Of a stretch of 49,546 bases of DNA, positions 8,822 through 18,556 are shown piece by piece (position 1 is the first letter of the stretch; each line of letters starts with the position of its first letter). The notes beneath the pieces are model-generated. The model had not been told where the DNA came from. It did not search any database and saw nothing but the letters and a program-made list of their open reading frames with translations. Both the position numbers and the translations under genes were made by a program. Source of the stretch: Sulfurovum sp. (GTDB lineage: Bacteria > Campylobacterota > Campylobacteria > Campylobacterales > Sulfurovaceae); the NCBI GenBank assembly GCA_020721345.1, contig DYMX01000008.1, positions 1 through 49,546 on the forward strand. Direction: 5' to 3'.

Positions 8822-10072
8822 ATGAGTTATATTATGAAAACTTTTGACCCAGAGATATTCGAAGCAATTGAAAATGAACTCTCAAGACAAACCAATCATC
8901 TAGAGATGATTGCTAGTGAAAACTTCACTCATCCTGCGGTTATGGAAGCTATGGGGAGCGTATTTACAAACAAATACGCGGAGGGCTATCCATATAAAAG
9001 ATATTACGGCGGCTGCGAGTATGCTGATAGAGTTGAGCAACTAGCAATTGATAGAGCTTGCGAACTATTTGGCTGTAACTTTGCCAATGTTCAGCCACAT
9101 TCAGGAAGCCAAGCGAATGGTGCTGTTTACGCTGCTCTTCTAAGCGCTGGAGACAAGATACTAGGGATGGATCTAAGCCATGGCGGACACTTGACGCATG
9201 GCAGCAAGGTAAGTTTTTCCGGTAAAAACTATCAAAGCTTTTTTTATGGTGTTGAACTTGACGGCAGGATCAATTATGATAAAGTTGCCGAAATTGCAAA
9301 AGTAGTACAGCCGAAAATAATAGTATGCGGCGCATCTGCATATGCTAGAGAGATTGACTTTGCGCGTTTTAGAGAAATTGCGGATAGCGTTGGGGCATTG
9401 TTATTTGCAGATGTGGCTCATATTGCAGGTCTTGTAGTAGCAGGCGAACATCCAAGCCCGTTTCCTCATGCCCACATAGTAACTTCAACTACTCATAAAA
9501 CATTGGCTGGTCCGAGAGGCGGCATCATCCTGACTAATGATGAAGAGGTAGCCAAAAAAATAAATTCGGCAATATTTCCTGGGATTCAAGGCGGACCTCT
9601 TGTTCATGTAATAGCTGGAAAAGCGGTTGGATTTAAACATAACTTGAGCAAGGAATGGAAAACATACGCTAAACAAGTAAAGGCAAATGCTAAAGTATTG
9701 GCAGATATTTTAATGGAAAGAGGATACGATATAGTATCTAACGGCACAGACAACCATCTTGTTCTTGTATCATTTCTAAATAAAGAATTCTCAGGAAAAG
9801 ATGCTGACGCGGCATTAAGCAATGCAGGAATAACGGTAAATAAAAACACGGTTCCAGGAGAAACAAGAAGTCCATTTGTAACTTCAGGCATACGTGTAGG
9901 TTCACCTGCACTTACAAGCAGAGGGATGAAAGAAGCTGAATTTGAAATAATTGCAAATAAAATAGCTGATGTTCTTGACAATATCAATGACACTGTTCTT
10001 CATGCAAAAATAAAAGAAGAGATGAAAGAACTTGCCCTTAAATTTGTTATTTATGATAGACCTATTTATTAG
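8822..10072 (+). CDS. glyA: Serine hydroxymethyltransferase
   Basis: 416 residues, usual length. A PLP enzyme interconverting serine and glycine with transfer of a one-carbon unit to tetrahydrofolate, in the cytoplasm. Clear motifs are [13 protein letters not shown] near the N-terminus, [15 protein letters not shown], the PLP-lysine site [14 protein letters not shown], and [20 protein letters not shown] near the C-terminus. The start has an AAAGGA site upstream. It sits between lysS and the DUF1882 gene. Confidence 0.97.
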   Translation: MSYIMKTFDPEIFEAIENELSRQTNHLEMIASENFTHPAVMEAMGSVFTNKYAEGYPYKRYYGGCEYADRVEQLAIDRACELFGCNFANVQPHSGSQANGAVYAALLSAGDKILGMDLSHGGHLTHGSKVSFSGKNYQSFFYGVELDGRINYDKVAEIAKVVQPKIIVCGASAYAREIDFARFREIADSVGALLFADVAHIAGLVVAGEHPSPFPHAHIVTSTTHKTLAGPRGGIILTNDEEVAKKINSAIFPGIQGGPLVHVIAGKAVGFKHNLSKEWKTYAKQVKANAKVLADILMERGYDIVSNGTDNHLVLVSFLNKEFSGKDADAALSNAGITVNKNTVPGETRSPFVTSGIRVGSPALTSRGMKEAEFEIIANKIADVLDNINDTVLHAKIKEEMKELALKFVIYDRPIY

Positions 10073-10080
10073 AGTTATGA

Positions 10081-10584
10081 TTGATTGATTTAATAGATAA
10101 TTTAGTAATTGATAATTCATTCTACTACATAAAAAGAGACTATGTAGTAGAAAAAATAGAGTTTAAAAATAGAACTTTCTATGCAAAATTTGAAAAAATT
10201 ATCGAACCGCTAGACAAACAAATAATCAAAGATCATTTAAATAAAAAAAATACTATTGCTTCTCCTCTTATAAAAGACGGATATACCAATAATCTTCTTT
10301 TGATATATAAAGGTGATGATGGAGCGAAATTTTATCACACTGTAAAACAACTTTTTGTTGCTATTAAAATAGAAAAATATTATATTTTCAAAGGCAAAAG
10401 CGAAAAACATATCCAGGTATTTATTCCTGTTGATAAAATGGATTTAGATGAAGCAACAAAAAAGCTGCAAGTTATTTCAAAGTCATTGGAATTAAAATTA
10501 CCACTTGAATGGCAGACACTGCCAAATATAAATCTTCCGATCGATTATAATATCTTTACTTTGCCGTATGAAATTTATGAATAA
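10081..10584 (+). CDS. DUF1882-type conserved hypothetical protein
   Basis: 167 residues, soluble, rich in Lys and Ile, with no signal peptide or membrane segment. Its place directly after glyA and before a SPOR-domain gene matches the Campylobacter jejuni order, where the gene is a DUF1882 protein of unknown function. The start is TTG, 8 bases after glyA; an ATG four bases upstream runs into a stop after three codons and cannot be used. I see no catalytic motif. Confidence 0.75.
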   Translation: MIDLIDNLVIDNSFYYIKRDYVVEKIEFKNRTFYAKFEKIIEPLDKQIIKDHLNKKNTIASPLIKDGYTNNLLLIYKGDDGAKFYHTVKQLFVAIKIEKYYIFKGKSEKHIQVFIPVDKMDLDEATKKLQVISKSLELKLPLEWQTLPNINLPIDYNIFTLPYEIYE

Positions 10585-10634
10585 AAAATATATCTGAAGT
10601 GATAAAATCAAAAAAAATACAATAAAATTAATGT

Positions 10635-10648
10635 TATAATTATATAAT
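10635..10648 (+). promoter_or_regulatory. Tandem TATAAT boxes upstream of the SPOR-domain gene
   Basis: The 85-base gap before the SPOR gene is strongly AT-rich and contains TATAAT twice (10635-10640 and 10643-10648), about 25-35 bases before the ATG, with a TGGAGC ribosome site between. Either could be the -10 of an internal promoter for the SPOR-trpE-aroE-response regulator part of the run. Confidence 0.4.
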
Positions 10649-10669
10649 ATAAAAAAATGGAGCAAACCT

Positions 10670-11500
10670 ATGAAAAAGCAAGATAGTCTTGATGATCTGA
10701 TTATTAATGAAAATATAAGTACAGGCAAAAATAGCAATACTAAAAATATTTTGACTATGATCGGATTAGTACTTGCAGTTTTAATCGGCGCTATTTTATT
10801 GACAAAAATGATACTTGAAGAACCTCAAAAACCTAAAATACCGGTTGAAGAGAATTTAACAAATAGTGCATTAATCCAAGCGGATACAAATGAATCAAAC
10901 GGAAGCGATATAAATGACTCCACAATACAAGCAACAAATGTTGATGGGCAGATTGTTGATGATATAAATGCAGCTATAGGGACATCTAAAACAGAACAAA
11001 ACAGAACAAATGCGGTAATGCCAAGCGAAGTTGCTCCTGCTGGAGCAGTTGCAGCTAAAAAAATCATAGAAAAGCAAGCGCATAAACCTATACCTGTTAA
11101 AAACAAAGCGAATGTGGAACAAAACACAAAAACAAAACCTGCAAAGAAAGATCAAAATAAAACAGATACAAAACCTGCAACAACTACTTTAAAATCCGAG
11201 ACTGTAAAAACGGCAGATACACCAAAATCTGAAACAAAACCTACGGTAAAAAATACGAATGTAAAAAAAGAACAAACAAACAGTGAAACTTATTATGCTC
11301 AAGTTGGTGCATTTTCAAATAAACCAAATGATGAATTTATTTCAATAATCAAAAAAAATGGTTACAACTATAAAGTAGTAACTAGCGAAAACGGTTCATC
11401 TAAGATATTGATAGGTCCATATGAAGGAAAAGAAAAAGCAAATACTGCTTTGGCAAAAATCAGAGATAGAATAAACAAGTCTGCATTCTTAGTAAAGTAG
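10670..11500 (+). CDS. SPOR-domain, single-pass inner-membrane protein
   Basis: 276 residues. A short cytoplasmic N-terminus (about 1-23), one membrane helix (about 25-47, MIGLVLAVLIGAILLTKMIL), a long Thr/Lys/Pro/Asn-rich flexible linker (about 50-205) and a C-terminal SPOR domain (about 208-276). The SPOR domain begins TYYAQVGAFSNKPNDEF and has the repeat IGPYEGKEKANTAL. SPOR domains bind glycan strands lacking stem peptides at division septa, so a septal envelope role is likely. DedD- and FtsN-like proteins share this layout; I do not assign either name. Confidence 0.87.
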   Translation: MKKQDSLDDLIINENISTGKNSNTKNILTMIGLVLAVLIGAILLTKMILEEPQKPKIPVEENLTNSALIQADTNESNGSDINDSTIQATNVDGQIVDDINAAIGTSKTEQNRTNAVMPSEVAPAGAVAAKKIIEKQAHKPIPVKNKANVEQNTKTKPAKKDQNKTDTKPATTTLKSETVKTADTPKSETKPTVKNTNVKKEQTNSETYYAQVGAFSNKPNDEFISIIKKNGYNYKVVTSENGSSKILIGPYEGKEKANTALAKIRDRINKSAFLVK

Positions 11501-11512
11501 TAGGTAAAAATA

Positions 11513-12916
11513 TTGAAAACTTTTCTTTTTGATGAATTAACACCGGTAGCATTGTATGGGGAATTAAAAAAGATCTTTAAAAATGAGATAACAATGCTAT
11601 TTGAAAGCGTTGTAAACACAAGCGACGGTAATTTCAGCTTTATTGCAATTGGCGCCAAAGAGAGAATTACATATAAAAATGAGGCTACTCTTTACATTGA
11701 TGAAAACAAAGAGTCCCATAATCTAAATATTAGTCCTTTTGAATTCCTAAAATCATATTATGCAAAAATAGACAAGAGTGAGTATATCAAAAAAGCAGAA
11801 ATTGCCGGTTTTAGTTTTACTGACGGTTTTATAGGTTTTATCGGATACGATATGGTCAAGGTATTTGAACCTGTTTTAAAAGAAAACATGGACAACCTTG
11901 AAGATAACCTCAATACTCCTGACCTTGATTTGATAAGACCAAAGATAATTATCGGATTTTCGCATAAAAACTCAATGCTAACGATCATCAATAATGAAAA
12001 TAACAATGATGAGAATATATCAAAAATAGAAAATATATTAAAGCAATCCCACACACCAACTCCTCTAAAAAAAGCCGACCTAAAAGAAGGCAAACTAAAT
12101 ATCAATGAGGATAGATTCAAACAGTTAGTAGATGAATCCAAAGAACATATAAGATCAGGGGATGTCTTTCAGATATTAATATCCAACAGATACACGCAAT
12201 TTGGAAGTGTCGATAGACTTAGTTTTTATAGGCTTTTGAGATCAAAAAATCCGTCACCTTATCTTTTTTTACTAGAATTTGAAGATTTTGCTATTTGCGG
12301 TTCGTCGCCTGAAGTCATGATAAAATTAAGCGAGGGTGATATATTGCTTCGCCCGATTGCAGGAACAAGAAAAAGAGGCAGGGACAGAAAAAGGGATATT
12401 GAGCTGGAAGCTGAAATGCTAAATGACCCCAAAGAGTGCGCAGAACATCTTATGCTTATAGATCTTGGGCGAAATGATGTAGGCAGAGTTGCAAAGACCG
12501 GCAGTGTAAAAGTGACTGAGATGATGAGGGTTGAGAGATATTCTCATGTTATGCATATGGTTTCAGATATTGAAGCAAAGCTTGCTAAGGACAAAGATAT
12601 GTTTGATCTGTTTATGGCAACTTTCACGGCAGGAACAATGACAGGCGCGCCAAAGATAAAAGCAATGGAGCTGATAGCAAAATTTGAAAAACTCAAACGT
12701 GGATTTTACAGCGGATGCATAGGCTATTTTGCATTTAACGGCAATATGGATTCAGCCATTGCAATAAGGACTGCTCTTTTGCAAGATGATAAAGTTACAC
12801 TTCAGGCAGGCGCAGGTGTTGTTGCGGATTCAAAACCTGAACTTGAATTTTTAGAAGTAAATAATAAACTAGGTGCCCTGAAAGCAACACTAGAAGAGTT
12901 ACAAAATATACAATGA
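11513..12916 (+). CDS. trpE: Anthranilate synthase component I
   Basis: 467 residues. Chorismate plus ammonia (from a glutamine amidotransferase partner) to anthranilate, the first tryptophan-specific step. Chorismate-binding motifs are clear: RPIAGTRKRGRD, LIDLGRNDVGRVAKTG, GTMTGAPKIKAMELI and YSGCIGYF. The alanine in PIAGTR favours TrpE over PabB, which usually has lysine there. An N-terminal MLFESVVN resembles the tryptophan feedback-site region. The start is TTG. It overlaps aroE by 4 bases (ATGA). No trpG is in the window, so the partner is encoded elsewhere. Confidence 0.88.
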   Translation: MKTFLFDELTPVALYGELKKIFKNEITMLFESVVNTSDGNFSFIAIGAKERITYKNEATLYIDENKESHNLNISPFEFLKSYYAKIDKSEYIKKAEIAGFSFTDGFIGFIGYDMVKVFEPVLKENMDNLEDNLNTPDLDLIRPKIIIGFSHKNSMLTIINNENNNDENISKIENILKQSHTPTPLKKADLKEGKLNINEDRFKQLVDESKEHIRSGDVFQILISNRYTQFGSVDRLSFYRLLRSKNPSPYLFLLEFEDFAICGSSPEVMIKLSEGDILLRPIAGTRKRGRDRKRDIELEAEMLNDPKECAEHLMLIDLGRNDVGRVAKTGSVKVTEMMRVERYSHVMHMVSDIEAKLAKDKDMFDLFMATFTAGTMTGAPKIKAMELIAKFEKLKRGFYSGCIGYFAFNGNMDSAIAIRTALLQDDKVTLQAGAGVVADSKPELEFLEVNNKLGALKATLEELQNIQ

Positions 12917-13704
12917 AGCAAATTTTTGCGATATTTGGCAATCCCGTAAGTCATTCAAAATCACCTCTTATGCACAATACGGCATTTGATATATTAAAAT
13001 TCAACGGCTGTTACACACGATATCTTCTTGAAGAAGGCAATGATATAAAAGATAAATTCATATCCCTTGGTCTTAACGGAGCAAACATTACCGTACCGCA
13101 CAAAGAAGCTGCATTTAGAGCTTGTGATGAACTTGACGAGTTTGCTAAAAGTGTCGGTGCAGTCAATACTATCATTTTAAGAAATGGCAAACTCAAGGGA
13201 TACAATACCGATGCTCCCGGTTTTCTAAAATGCGTAAAAGACTTTAGCGGAGTCAAAACTGTTTTAATCTTAGGGGCAGGAGGTACGGTTAAGTCTACTT
13301 CGTATATGCTAAAAGATAACGGATACAAAGTAGAAATACTTGCAAGAAATAGAGATAGGCTAAAAGATTTTGAGAGCAGTTTTGGCTGTTTCACATTTGA
13401 TAATTTTAAAGAAAAAAAATATGACCTTATTATCAATATGACATCAGCCGGTTTGCAAGATGATCTGCTTCCTGCTCCCAAAGAAATTTTAGACAACATT
13501 ATGGTGGGCTCAAAAGGCGTAATTGACATAATTTACGGCAAACAAACTCCGTTTTTAAATCTAGCACATGAGAAGGGTGTAGTTTCAAAAGATGGAGTTG
13601 ATATGCTTATAAATCAAGGGGCTTTAGCTTTCGATTATTTTACAGATCATAAATTTACCCTTGAAACAATAGAAAATGCTATGAAAAGAGCATTTTCTTA
13701 TTAG
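12913..13704 (+). CDS. aroE: Shikimate 5-dehydrogenase
   Basis: 263 residues. NADPH-dependent reduction of 3-dehydroshikimate to shikimate. The N-terminal substrate half has FGNPVSHSKSPLMHN, NITVPHKE (catalytic Lys) and GAVNTI; the C-terminal Rossmann half has LILGAGGTVKSTSY; DMLINQGALAF is near the end. The first Gly-rich loop continues GGTVKST where many enzymes have GGAARA. It is coupled to trpE, so chorismate synthesis and use are linked. Confidence 0.95.
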   Translation: MKQIFAIFGNPVSHSKSPLMHNTAFDILKFNGCYTRYLLEEGNDIKDKFISLGLNGANITVPHKEAAFRACDELDEFAKSVGAVNTIILRNGKLKGYNTDAPGFLKCVKDFSGVKTVLILGAGGTVKSTSYMLKDNGYKVEILARNRDRLKDFESSFGCFTFDNFKEKKYDLIINMTSAGLQDDLLPAPKEILDNIMVGSKGVIDIIYGKQTPFLNLAHEKGVVSKDGVDMLINQGALAFDYFTDHKFTLETIENAMKRAFSY

Positions 13705-13709
13705 GAGAA

Positions 13710-14363
13710 ATGATGATAAACATCCTAATGATAGAAGACGATGCTGAATTTGCTGAAATACTAAGCGATTACTTAAGCCGATTTGATATAAAAACAACAA
13801 ACTATGAAGATCCTTTTTTGGGTCTAAGCGCCGGCATCACAAAATATGATCTAATACTTTTAGACCTTACGCTTCCGGGCATTGATGGACTTGAAGTATG
13901 CAAAGAGATAAGAGAAAGATACGATATTCCCATCATTATATCATCGGCTAGAATCGATATAAAAGATAAACTTGAGGCTCTAAATCTAGGGGCGGATGAC
14001 TATTTGCCAAAACCATATGATCCACAAGAGCTTTATGCAAGGATTTTATCACTTCTGAGAAGACATAACAATGATTTTGAAAAAATACCGAATAAAGATA
14101 GTGATACACAAATCAAAGACAACTGTATATACTTTAATGACAAACAAATAACGCTCACTCCTGCTGAACATGAAGTATTTTCGATCCTTTTAAAAAATAG
14201 AGGTATAACACAATCAAGAGAGTATATACTAAATAATGCTCCGTCTATGAATATCGACTCATCGGCAAAAAGTCTTGATGTGATCATAAGTAAGATAAGA
14301 TCCAAGCTCGATGACATTGGCAAAATAAAATCCGTAAGAGGCATAGGATATAAATTATTATGA
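13710..14363 (+). CDS. OmpR-family response regulator (ArsR-like of Campylobacterota)
   Basis: 217 residues. The receiver domain (about 3-120) has the acidic pair near 10-11, phospho-acceptor Asp52 (LILLDLTLPG), a switch Ser in IIISSARID and conserved Lys in LPKPYDP. The C-terminal winged helix (about 130-217) ends [24 protein letters not shown]. Two tandem ATGs follow an AGGAGAA site; the second may be used. It overlaps the kinase by 4 bases. Layout resembles the acid-responsive ArsRS system of Helicobacter; the signal here is unknown. Confidence 0.9.
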   Translation: MMINILMIEDDAEFAEILSDYLSRFDIKTTNYEDPFLGLSAGITKYDLILLDLTLPGIDGLEVCKEIRERYDIPIIISSARIDIKDKLEALNLGADDYLPKPYDPQELYARILSLLRRHNNDFEKIPNKDSDTQIKDNCIYFNDKQITLTPAEHEVFSILLKNRGITQSREYILNNAPSMNIDSSAKSLDVIISKIRSKLDDIGKIKSVRGIGYKLL

Positions 14364-15559
14364 CAGGTCTAACTACACTTAAAAGCAAGATCAATCTTAT
14401 CTTTTTTATCTCTTTTATGCTGTTAACTGCTCTTTTTGTACTGCTTTTCTATATTTCAAAACACGAGCTTGAAGAGATAAACAGGGAGCATGAAAGACAA
14501 GTAACAAGTTATTTATATAGCTATTTTTTGAAGTACGGTAAAATTGACTATGATTTTCTAAAGTCGCAAAACATCTCTGTCATTAAAGATAAAGATGAAA
14601 TAGTAAAAATCGAACATTTTTTAAAAAAGAAAAACAGATATGCCAAATACGGTACAGACAGATACCGTTTAAAAAGAATCATTTTTGTTAATAATGACAG
14701 ATTTAAACTATTACTTGAAAATAAAAATAGAAGACACCTTCCGCTTAAAACATTTGCAGTATTCTTGATGTTTTTTATAATAATGATAGTAATTTATATA
14801 TGGATACAAAAAAGCCTGAAACCACTTGCCAACCTAAAAGATAAAATAATAAAATTTTCGCAAGGGGATTTGGATATTGAGTGCCCAAGTCAAAATAATG
14901 ATGAAATTGCAGAAGTTGCAAATGAATTCAACAATGCTGTTATTAGAATAAGGGAACTGTTAAATTCTAGATATTTAATGCTAAGAACCATGATGCATGA
15001 ACTTAAAACTCCAATAGCCAAGGGTCGAATAGCAAGTGAAATGATAAGCGATAAAAAACAAAAACAAAGAATTATCGGCGCATTTGACAAGCTAAATTTT
15101 ATCATAGATGAATTTATAAAAATAGAACAGATCGCATCTAAACATTTTAAACCCGATAAAAAACCTTATTTGATAAGCAACCTGATAGAGGCTGGTATTG
15201 ATAAACTTTTAATTGATGATCCAGGCGACCATATTTCCCTAAAAATAATTGATAACGATGTTTGGAGTGTTGATTTTGAACTCTTTGCGTTAACGCTTAA
15301 AAATCTTATAGATAACGGCATCAAATACAGCGATACAAAAAAAATAAAAATTGAAGCTACAAAAGAGAAGCTTATTTTTACAAATCAAGGCTTAAAACTC
15401 AAAAATAAGATAAAAACATACTTTGAGCCTTTCCATGAATCGAGCAATAGTATGGGATTGGGGCTTTATATAGTTAAGAGTATTTTAGATATTCATGATC
15501 TCAAATTCGATTATGAATATCTAGACGGTAATAATATATTTATTATTTCGCGTATTTAG
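14360..15559 (+). CDS. Sensor histidine kinase, ArsS-like
   Basis: 399 residues. Two membrane helices (about 12-33 and 131-150) flank a periplasmic sensor of about 100 residues rich in Lys, Arg, Tyr and Asp/Glu but with a single His near the second helix. A HAMP linker (about 150-203) leads to the H-box [12 protein letters not shown] (His213), an N-box [11 protein letters not shown] and [10 protein letters not shown]. The G1 segment reads FTNQGLKL, without the Asp-x-Gly-x-Gly of most kinases; I believe close ArsS relatives share this. It is coupled to the response regulator and overlaps convergent aroG by 17 bases. Confidence 0.88.
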   Translation: MTGLTTLKSKINLIFFISFMLLTALFVLLFYISKHELEEINREHERQVTSYLYSYFLKYGKIDYDFLKSQNISVIKDKDEIVKIEHFLKKKNRYAKYGTDRYRLKRIIFVNNDRFKLLLENKNRRHLPLKTFAVFLMFFIIMIVIYIWIQKSLKPLANLKDKIIKFSQGDLDIECPSQNNDEIAEVANEFNNAVIRIRELLNSRYLMLRTMMHELKTPIAKGRIASEMISDKKQKQRIIGAFDKLNFIIDEFIKIEQIASKHFKPDKKPYLISNLIEAGIDKLLIDDPGDHISLKIIDNDVWSVDFELFALTLKNLIDNGIKYSDTKKIKIEATKEKLIFTNQGLKLKNKIKTYFEPFHESSNSMGLGLYIVKSILDIHDLKFDYEYLDGNNIFIISRI

Positions 15560-16892
15560 CTAAAATATCTGAGAGCATAAACGAGAGCTCAAGGGCTTGT
15601 TTTGCATTAAGCCTTGGATCACACTGCGTGTGATATCTGCTTGCAAGTCCATCAGCAGTAATAGCGCAGCTCTGGCTTCCCGTACACTCTGTTACATCCT
15701 CTCCCGTCATCTCAAGATGAATTCCCCCTGCAATGGTTCCTTCACTTTCATGAATTTCAAAAAACTGTTTAACTTCTTTCAATATATTGTCAAAATCCCT
15801 AGTTTTAAATCCACTGCTTGCTTTTTCAACATTACCATGCATCGGATCCGTTGACCAAACTACATTTCTTCCTTCTTCTTTAACTCGTCTTAGAAGATTT
15901 GGATAAAACTCGTTTATATTATCTGCGCCCATCCTGACAATTAGATTTAGTCTTCCCTCTTCATTTGTTGGATTAAGCGCGTCAATAAGCTTGATTAGTT
16001 CATCTTCTTTCATGCTAGGTCCAACTTTACAGCCTATCGGATTTTTTATGCCTCTAAAGTATTCTATATGAGCATCATCAAGTCCTCTTGTACGATCTCC
16101 TATCCAGAGCATATGCGCAGAACAATCATACCAATCATCTGTTAGAGTATCTTTTCTAGTAAGTGCTTCTTCATACTTCAAAAGAAGCGCTTCATGCGAT
16201 GTATAAAGAACAGTTTGATGAAGCTGCGGTATCTTGCTTACTTCAAGCCCGCAAGCATTCATAAATCTAAGCGCATCATCTATTTTAAGGCTTAAATCAT
16301 CATATTTTTTACCGATAGGATGATCTTTGATAAAATCAAGATTCCATTGATGAACTTGTGCTAGATCTGCCATTCCGCCTCTTGTAAATGCGCGAATCAA
16401 ATTAAGCGTTGCTGCCGATTGGTTGTATGCTTTTATCATTCTCTGAGGATCAGGCACTCTAGCCTCGCTCGTAAACTCTATATCGTTTATGATATCGCCG
16501 CGATAACTTGGCAGGCTTACGCCCTTTATCTCTTCAAAATCGCTGCTTCTCGGCTTTGCAAACTGACCTGCAATTCTACCTACCTTGACGATAGGTTTGC
16601 CCGATGAATACATCAAGACCATATTCATTTGAAGCATTAATTTAAATAGATTTTTTATAGTGCTTGCCTTAAACTCGCCAAAACTCTCTGCACAATCTCC
16701 GCCTTGAAGCAAAAATGCCTCTCCTCGCCCAGCTTTTGCAAGCTCATTTTTTAGATTTCTGGCTTCTCCGGCAAATATAAGCGGAGGATAAGAAGATAGC
16801 TCATTTTCAACTTTTTTTAGTAAGTCTTGATCTTGATATTGTGGCTGCTGCTTTATTGGAAAATTTCTCCAACTGCTTGGTGTCCAACTCAT
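15543..16892 (-). CDS. aroG: 3-deoxy-7-phosphoheptulonate synthase, class II
   Basis: 449 residues. Condenses phosphoenolpyruvate and erythrose 4-phosphate, the first step of the shikimate pathway. Class II (plant-type) features include [17 protein letters not shown] at the start, [39 protein letters not shown] and [12 protein letters not shown]. It carries its own strong promoter and an AAGGGAT ribosome site. aroE and trpE lie nearby on the other strand. The gene symbol varies between genomes (aroF, aroG, aroH). Confidence 0.95.
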   Translation of the reverse strand: MSWTPSSWRNFPIKQQPQYQDQDLLKKVENELSSYPPLIFAGEARNLKNELAKAGRGEAFLLQGGDCAESFGEFKASTIKNLFKLMLQMNMVLMYSSGKPIVKVGRIAGQFAKPRSSDFEEIKGVSLPSYRGDIINDIEFTSEARVPDPQRMIKAYNQSAATLNLIRAFTRGGMADLAQVHQWNLDFIKDHPIGKKYDDLSLKIDDALRFMNACGLEVSKIPQLHQTVLYTSHEALLLKYEEALTRKDTLTDDWYDCSAHMLWIGDRTRGLDDAHIEYFRGIKNPIGCKVGPSMKEDELIKLIDALNPTNEEGRLNLIVRMGADNINEFYPNLLRRVKEEGRNVVWSTDPMHGNVEKASSGFKTRDFDNILKEVKQFFEIHESEGTIAGGIHLEMTGEDVTECTGSQSCAITADGLASRYHTQCDPRLNAKQALELSFMLSDILAKYAK

Positions 16893-16924
16893 AGTATGTA
16901 TCCCTTGAAAAATTTATTGGCAAG

Positions 16925-16952
16925 ATTATACCTTATTGAAAAAAAATGTCAA
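16925..16952 (-). promoter_or_regulatory. Sigma-70-type promoter of aroG
   Basis: On the minus strand a perfect -35 TTGACA (16947-16952) is followed after 16 bases by a perfect -10 TATAAT (16925-16930), about 35 bases before the aroG ATG. A full -35 is uncommon in this clade, so this is one of the strongest promoter candidates in the window. Confidence 0.7.
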
Positions 16953-16992
16953 ATTCTTTTCTTAAAAAGATAATTTTTTTCCGCTTTCACAA

Positions 16993-17035
16993 TGTGAATA
17001 AGTTCTATTAAAAAATATAATAAAAATGTGAATAA
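16993..17035 (-). promoter_or_regulatory. Two DnaA-box-like sites between cmoA and aroG
   Basis: The minus strand has two perfect TTATTCACA sites (16993-17001 and 17027-17035), matching the DnaA-box consensus TTATNCACA. They sit inside a longer 13-base direct repeat (16991-17003 and 17025-17037) with a 34-base period. The sequence between is almost all A/T. The first copy is also part of a 13-base inverted repeat (16986-16998, TTCACA and TGTGAA around one base). They lie in the 156-base gap upstream of aroG. dnaA is not in the window. Confidence 0.5.
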
Positions 17036-17048
17036 GTCAAATTTTATC

Positions 17049-17771
17049 TTATTTTTTTTGCGCAACGAATGTTACAAAATTTGCCCATTGGAAAATTGTT
17101 GTCACATCATCAAATCCGGCATCCATACAAAGCTTTATATTCTCTTTTATAGTATATGGTACGAGAACATTTTCCAAGGCTTCTCTTTTGTTTGATATCT
17201 CATACACGCTGTATCCTTGGGCTTTCTTGAAGTTATAGTAAATATCTATCATGGTTTTATCTATCTTTTTTTCTTCAAAAACAACTTTTTCGGAAAAGAT
17301 AAAATATCCGTCTTGTTGTAATGAATCGTAGATTTTTTTTACCAAATTTGCTCTCTCTATCGGGCGGATAAACTGCAATGTATAATTTGATGTTATGAAA
17401 TCCTGTGTGTCAAAATTATATGTGATCAAGTCTGCCAAAATAAGTTCTATATCTGCACCGTATGCTTTGCATTTTGCTTTGGCTTGTTTTAGCATAGCTT
17501 CAGAGTTATCAAGACCTTTTAGATGCATATTTGAACTCATTGCCAAATGCAGATCTATCAAAAATCTTGCTGTTGATGAGCCAAGATCCAAAACCCTCTT
17601 GCCGTCTTTTTGGTTTTGGAGTATAAAAGATATGATCAGTTTTTGCACCTCATCATAAAATGGAACAGAACGACTAAGCATATCATCAAAAACTGTTGCT
17701 ACGGATTCATCAAACTCAAACTTTTTATCCAAACTACTTTCAAAAACATTATCTTTTTTATTGTTATTCAT
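17049..17771 (-). CDS. cmoA: Carboxy-S-adenosyl-L-methionine synthase
   Basis: 240 residues, close to the Escherichia coli length. CmoA makes carboxy-SAM from SAM and prephenate, used by CmoB to build 5-oxyacetyluridine at the tRNA wobble position. Matches to the family include [34 protein letters not shown] (SAM site), [18 protein letters not shown] and LSEK-like FSEKVVFE followed by [11 protein letters not shown]. The start overlaps ribF by 4 bases. The tlyA-ribF-cmoA order matches Campylobacter. cmoB is not in the window. Confidence 0.9.
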   Translation of the reverse strand: MNNNKKDNVFESSLDKKFEFDESVATVFDDMLSRSVPFYDEVQKLIISFILQNQKDGKRVLDLGSSTARFLIDLHLAMSSNMHLKGLDNSEAMLKQAKAKCKAYGADIELILADLITYNFDTQDFITSNYTLQFIRPIERANLVKKIYDSLQQDGYFIFSEKVVFEEKKIDKTMIDIYYNFKKAQGYSVYEISNKREALENVLVPYTIKENIKLCMDAGFDDVTTIFQWANFVTFVAQKK

Positions 17772-18556
17772 ATCAACTCTTTTACTTTTTCGATATCTTC
17801 GTCAATTTGCGCTTTAAGAGCATCAAGATCATCAAATTTTTTGTTTTCTCGTATAAATTGCTCAAAGCAAATATCAACCATACCCTTTACGCCGTGTATA
17901 TCTTTGTCTATTATATGTGTTTCAACGGCAAATTTACCATCAGTGCTAACTCTATGCCCTACAAAGCTAACACTTTTATGCCAAATATCTCCTATCTTGA
18001 TTTGCGTTGCATATATACCCTCTTTTGGTAATAGATATCCAACAACATCAATATTAAGAGTCGGCACAAATCTTTTGCTGCCCAAACCTTGACCTGTTAT
18101 CACGCTGCCGCTTATCTGATAACTTCTACTTAGCATTTGATTGGCTTCTTGTATCTTGCCTTCTCTTATGTAGTTTTTTATTATTCTTGAATGGATAGCC
18201 GTATCTTCATACTTTATGGCCTCCATTACTGTTACCTTTCCATTAAAAAATTCTTTTAGGGTATTGATGTTACCGCTTTTATTTTTTCCAAAGCCAAAAT
18301 CATATCCCACCACTATCTCTTCAAGACCTTTAAAATTTTCTTTCAAAAGGTCTACAAACTCCTTGGGTGTCATATCCTTTATTTTATCTAAATGATAAAA
18401 AAATATTGGTTTTGTTATATCTCCGGCTCTTTTATGCCCAGGGGTAAGTACAGCGCTATTTCTCTCTATTACAACAAGCGCGTCCGCTTTATCGGCAAGA
18501 ATACTATGAGCTGCATGGATACCGTCAAAAGCCCCGATAGCTATTGATCTTATCAA
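17768..18556 (-). CDS. ribF: Bifunctional riboflavin kinase / FAD synthetase
   Basis: 262 residues, shorter than the roughly 310 of many bacteria but similar to relatives. The N-terminal nucleotidyltransferase has [15 protein letters not shown], a variant of the GxFDGxHxGH motif, then [10 protein letters not shown]. The C-terminal flavokinase has [21 protein letters not shown], with the usual G-x-xG and P-T-N signature. It converts riboflavin to FMN and FAD. It overlaps tlyA and cmoA by 4 bases each, so the three are one transcript. Confidence 0.92.
   Translation of the reverse strand: MIRSIAIGAFDGIHAAHSILADKADALVVIERNSAVLTPGHKRAGDITKPIFFYHLDKIKDMTPKEFVDLLKENFKGLEEIVVGYDFGFGKNKSGNINTLKEFFNGKVTVMEAIKYEDTAIHSRIIKNYIREGKIQEANQMLSRSYQISGSVITGQGLGSKRFVPTLNIDVVGYLLPKEGIYATQIKIGDIWHKSVSFVGHRVSTDGKFAVETHIIDKDIHGVKGMVDICFEQFIRENKKFDDLDALKAQIDEDIEKVKELI

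Noticed and set aside
9485-9993. Open frames opposite glyA
   Set aside because: They are shadows of a strongly conserved enzyme gene and show no coding features.
11513-12916. Aminodeoxychorismate synthase (PabB) instead of TrpE
   Set aside because: The PIAGTR motif with alanine and the feedback-site-like N-terminus favour TrpE, though by eye PabB is not fully excluded.
16893-17048. Replication origin at the DnaA-box-like pair
   Set aside because: Only two boxes are seen, dnaA and other origin markers are absent, and Campylobacterota origins are usually next to dnaA. Kept only as DnaA-box-like sites.
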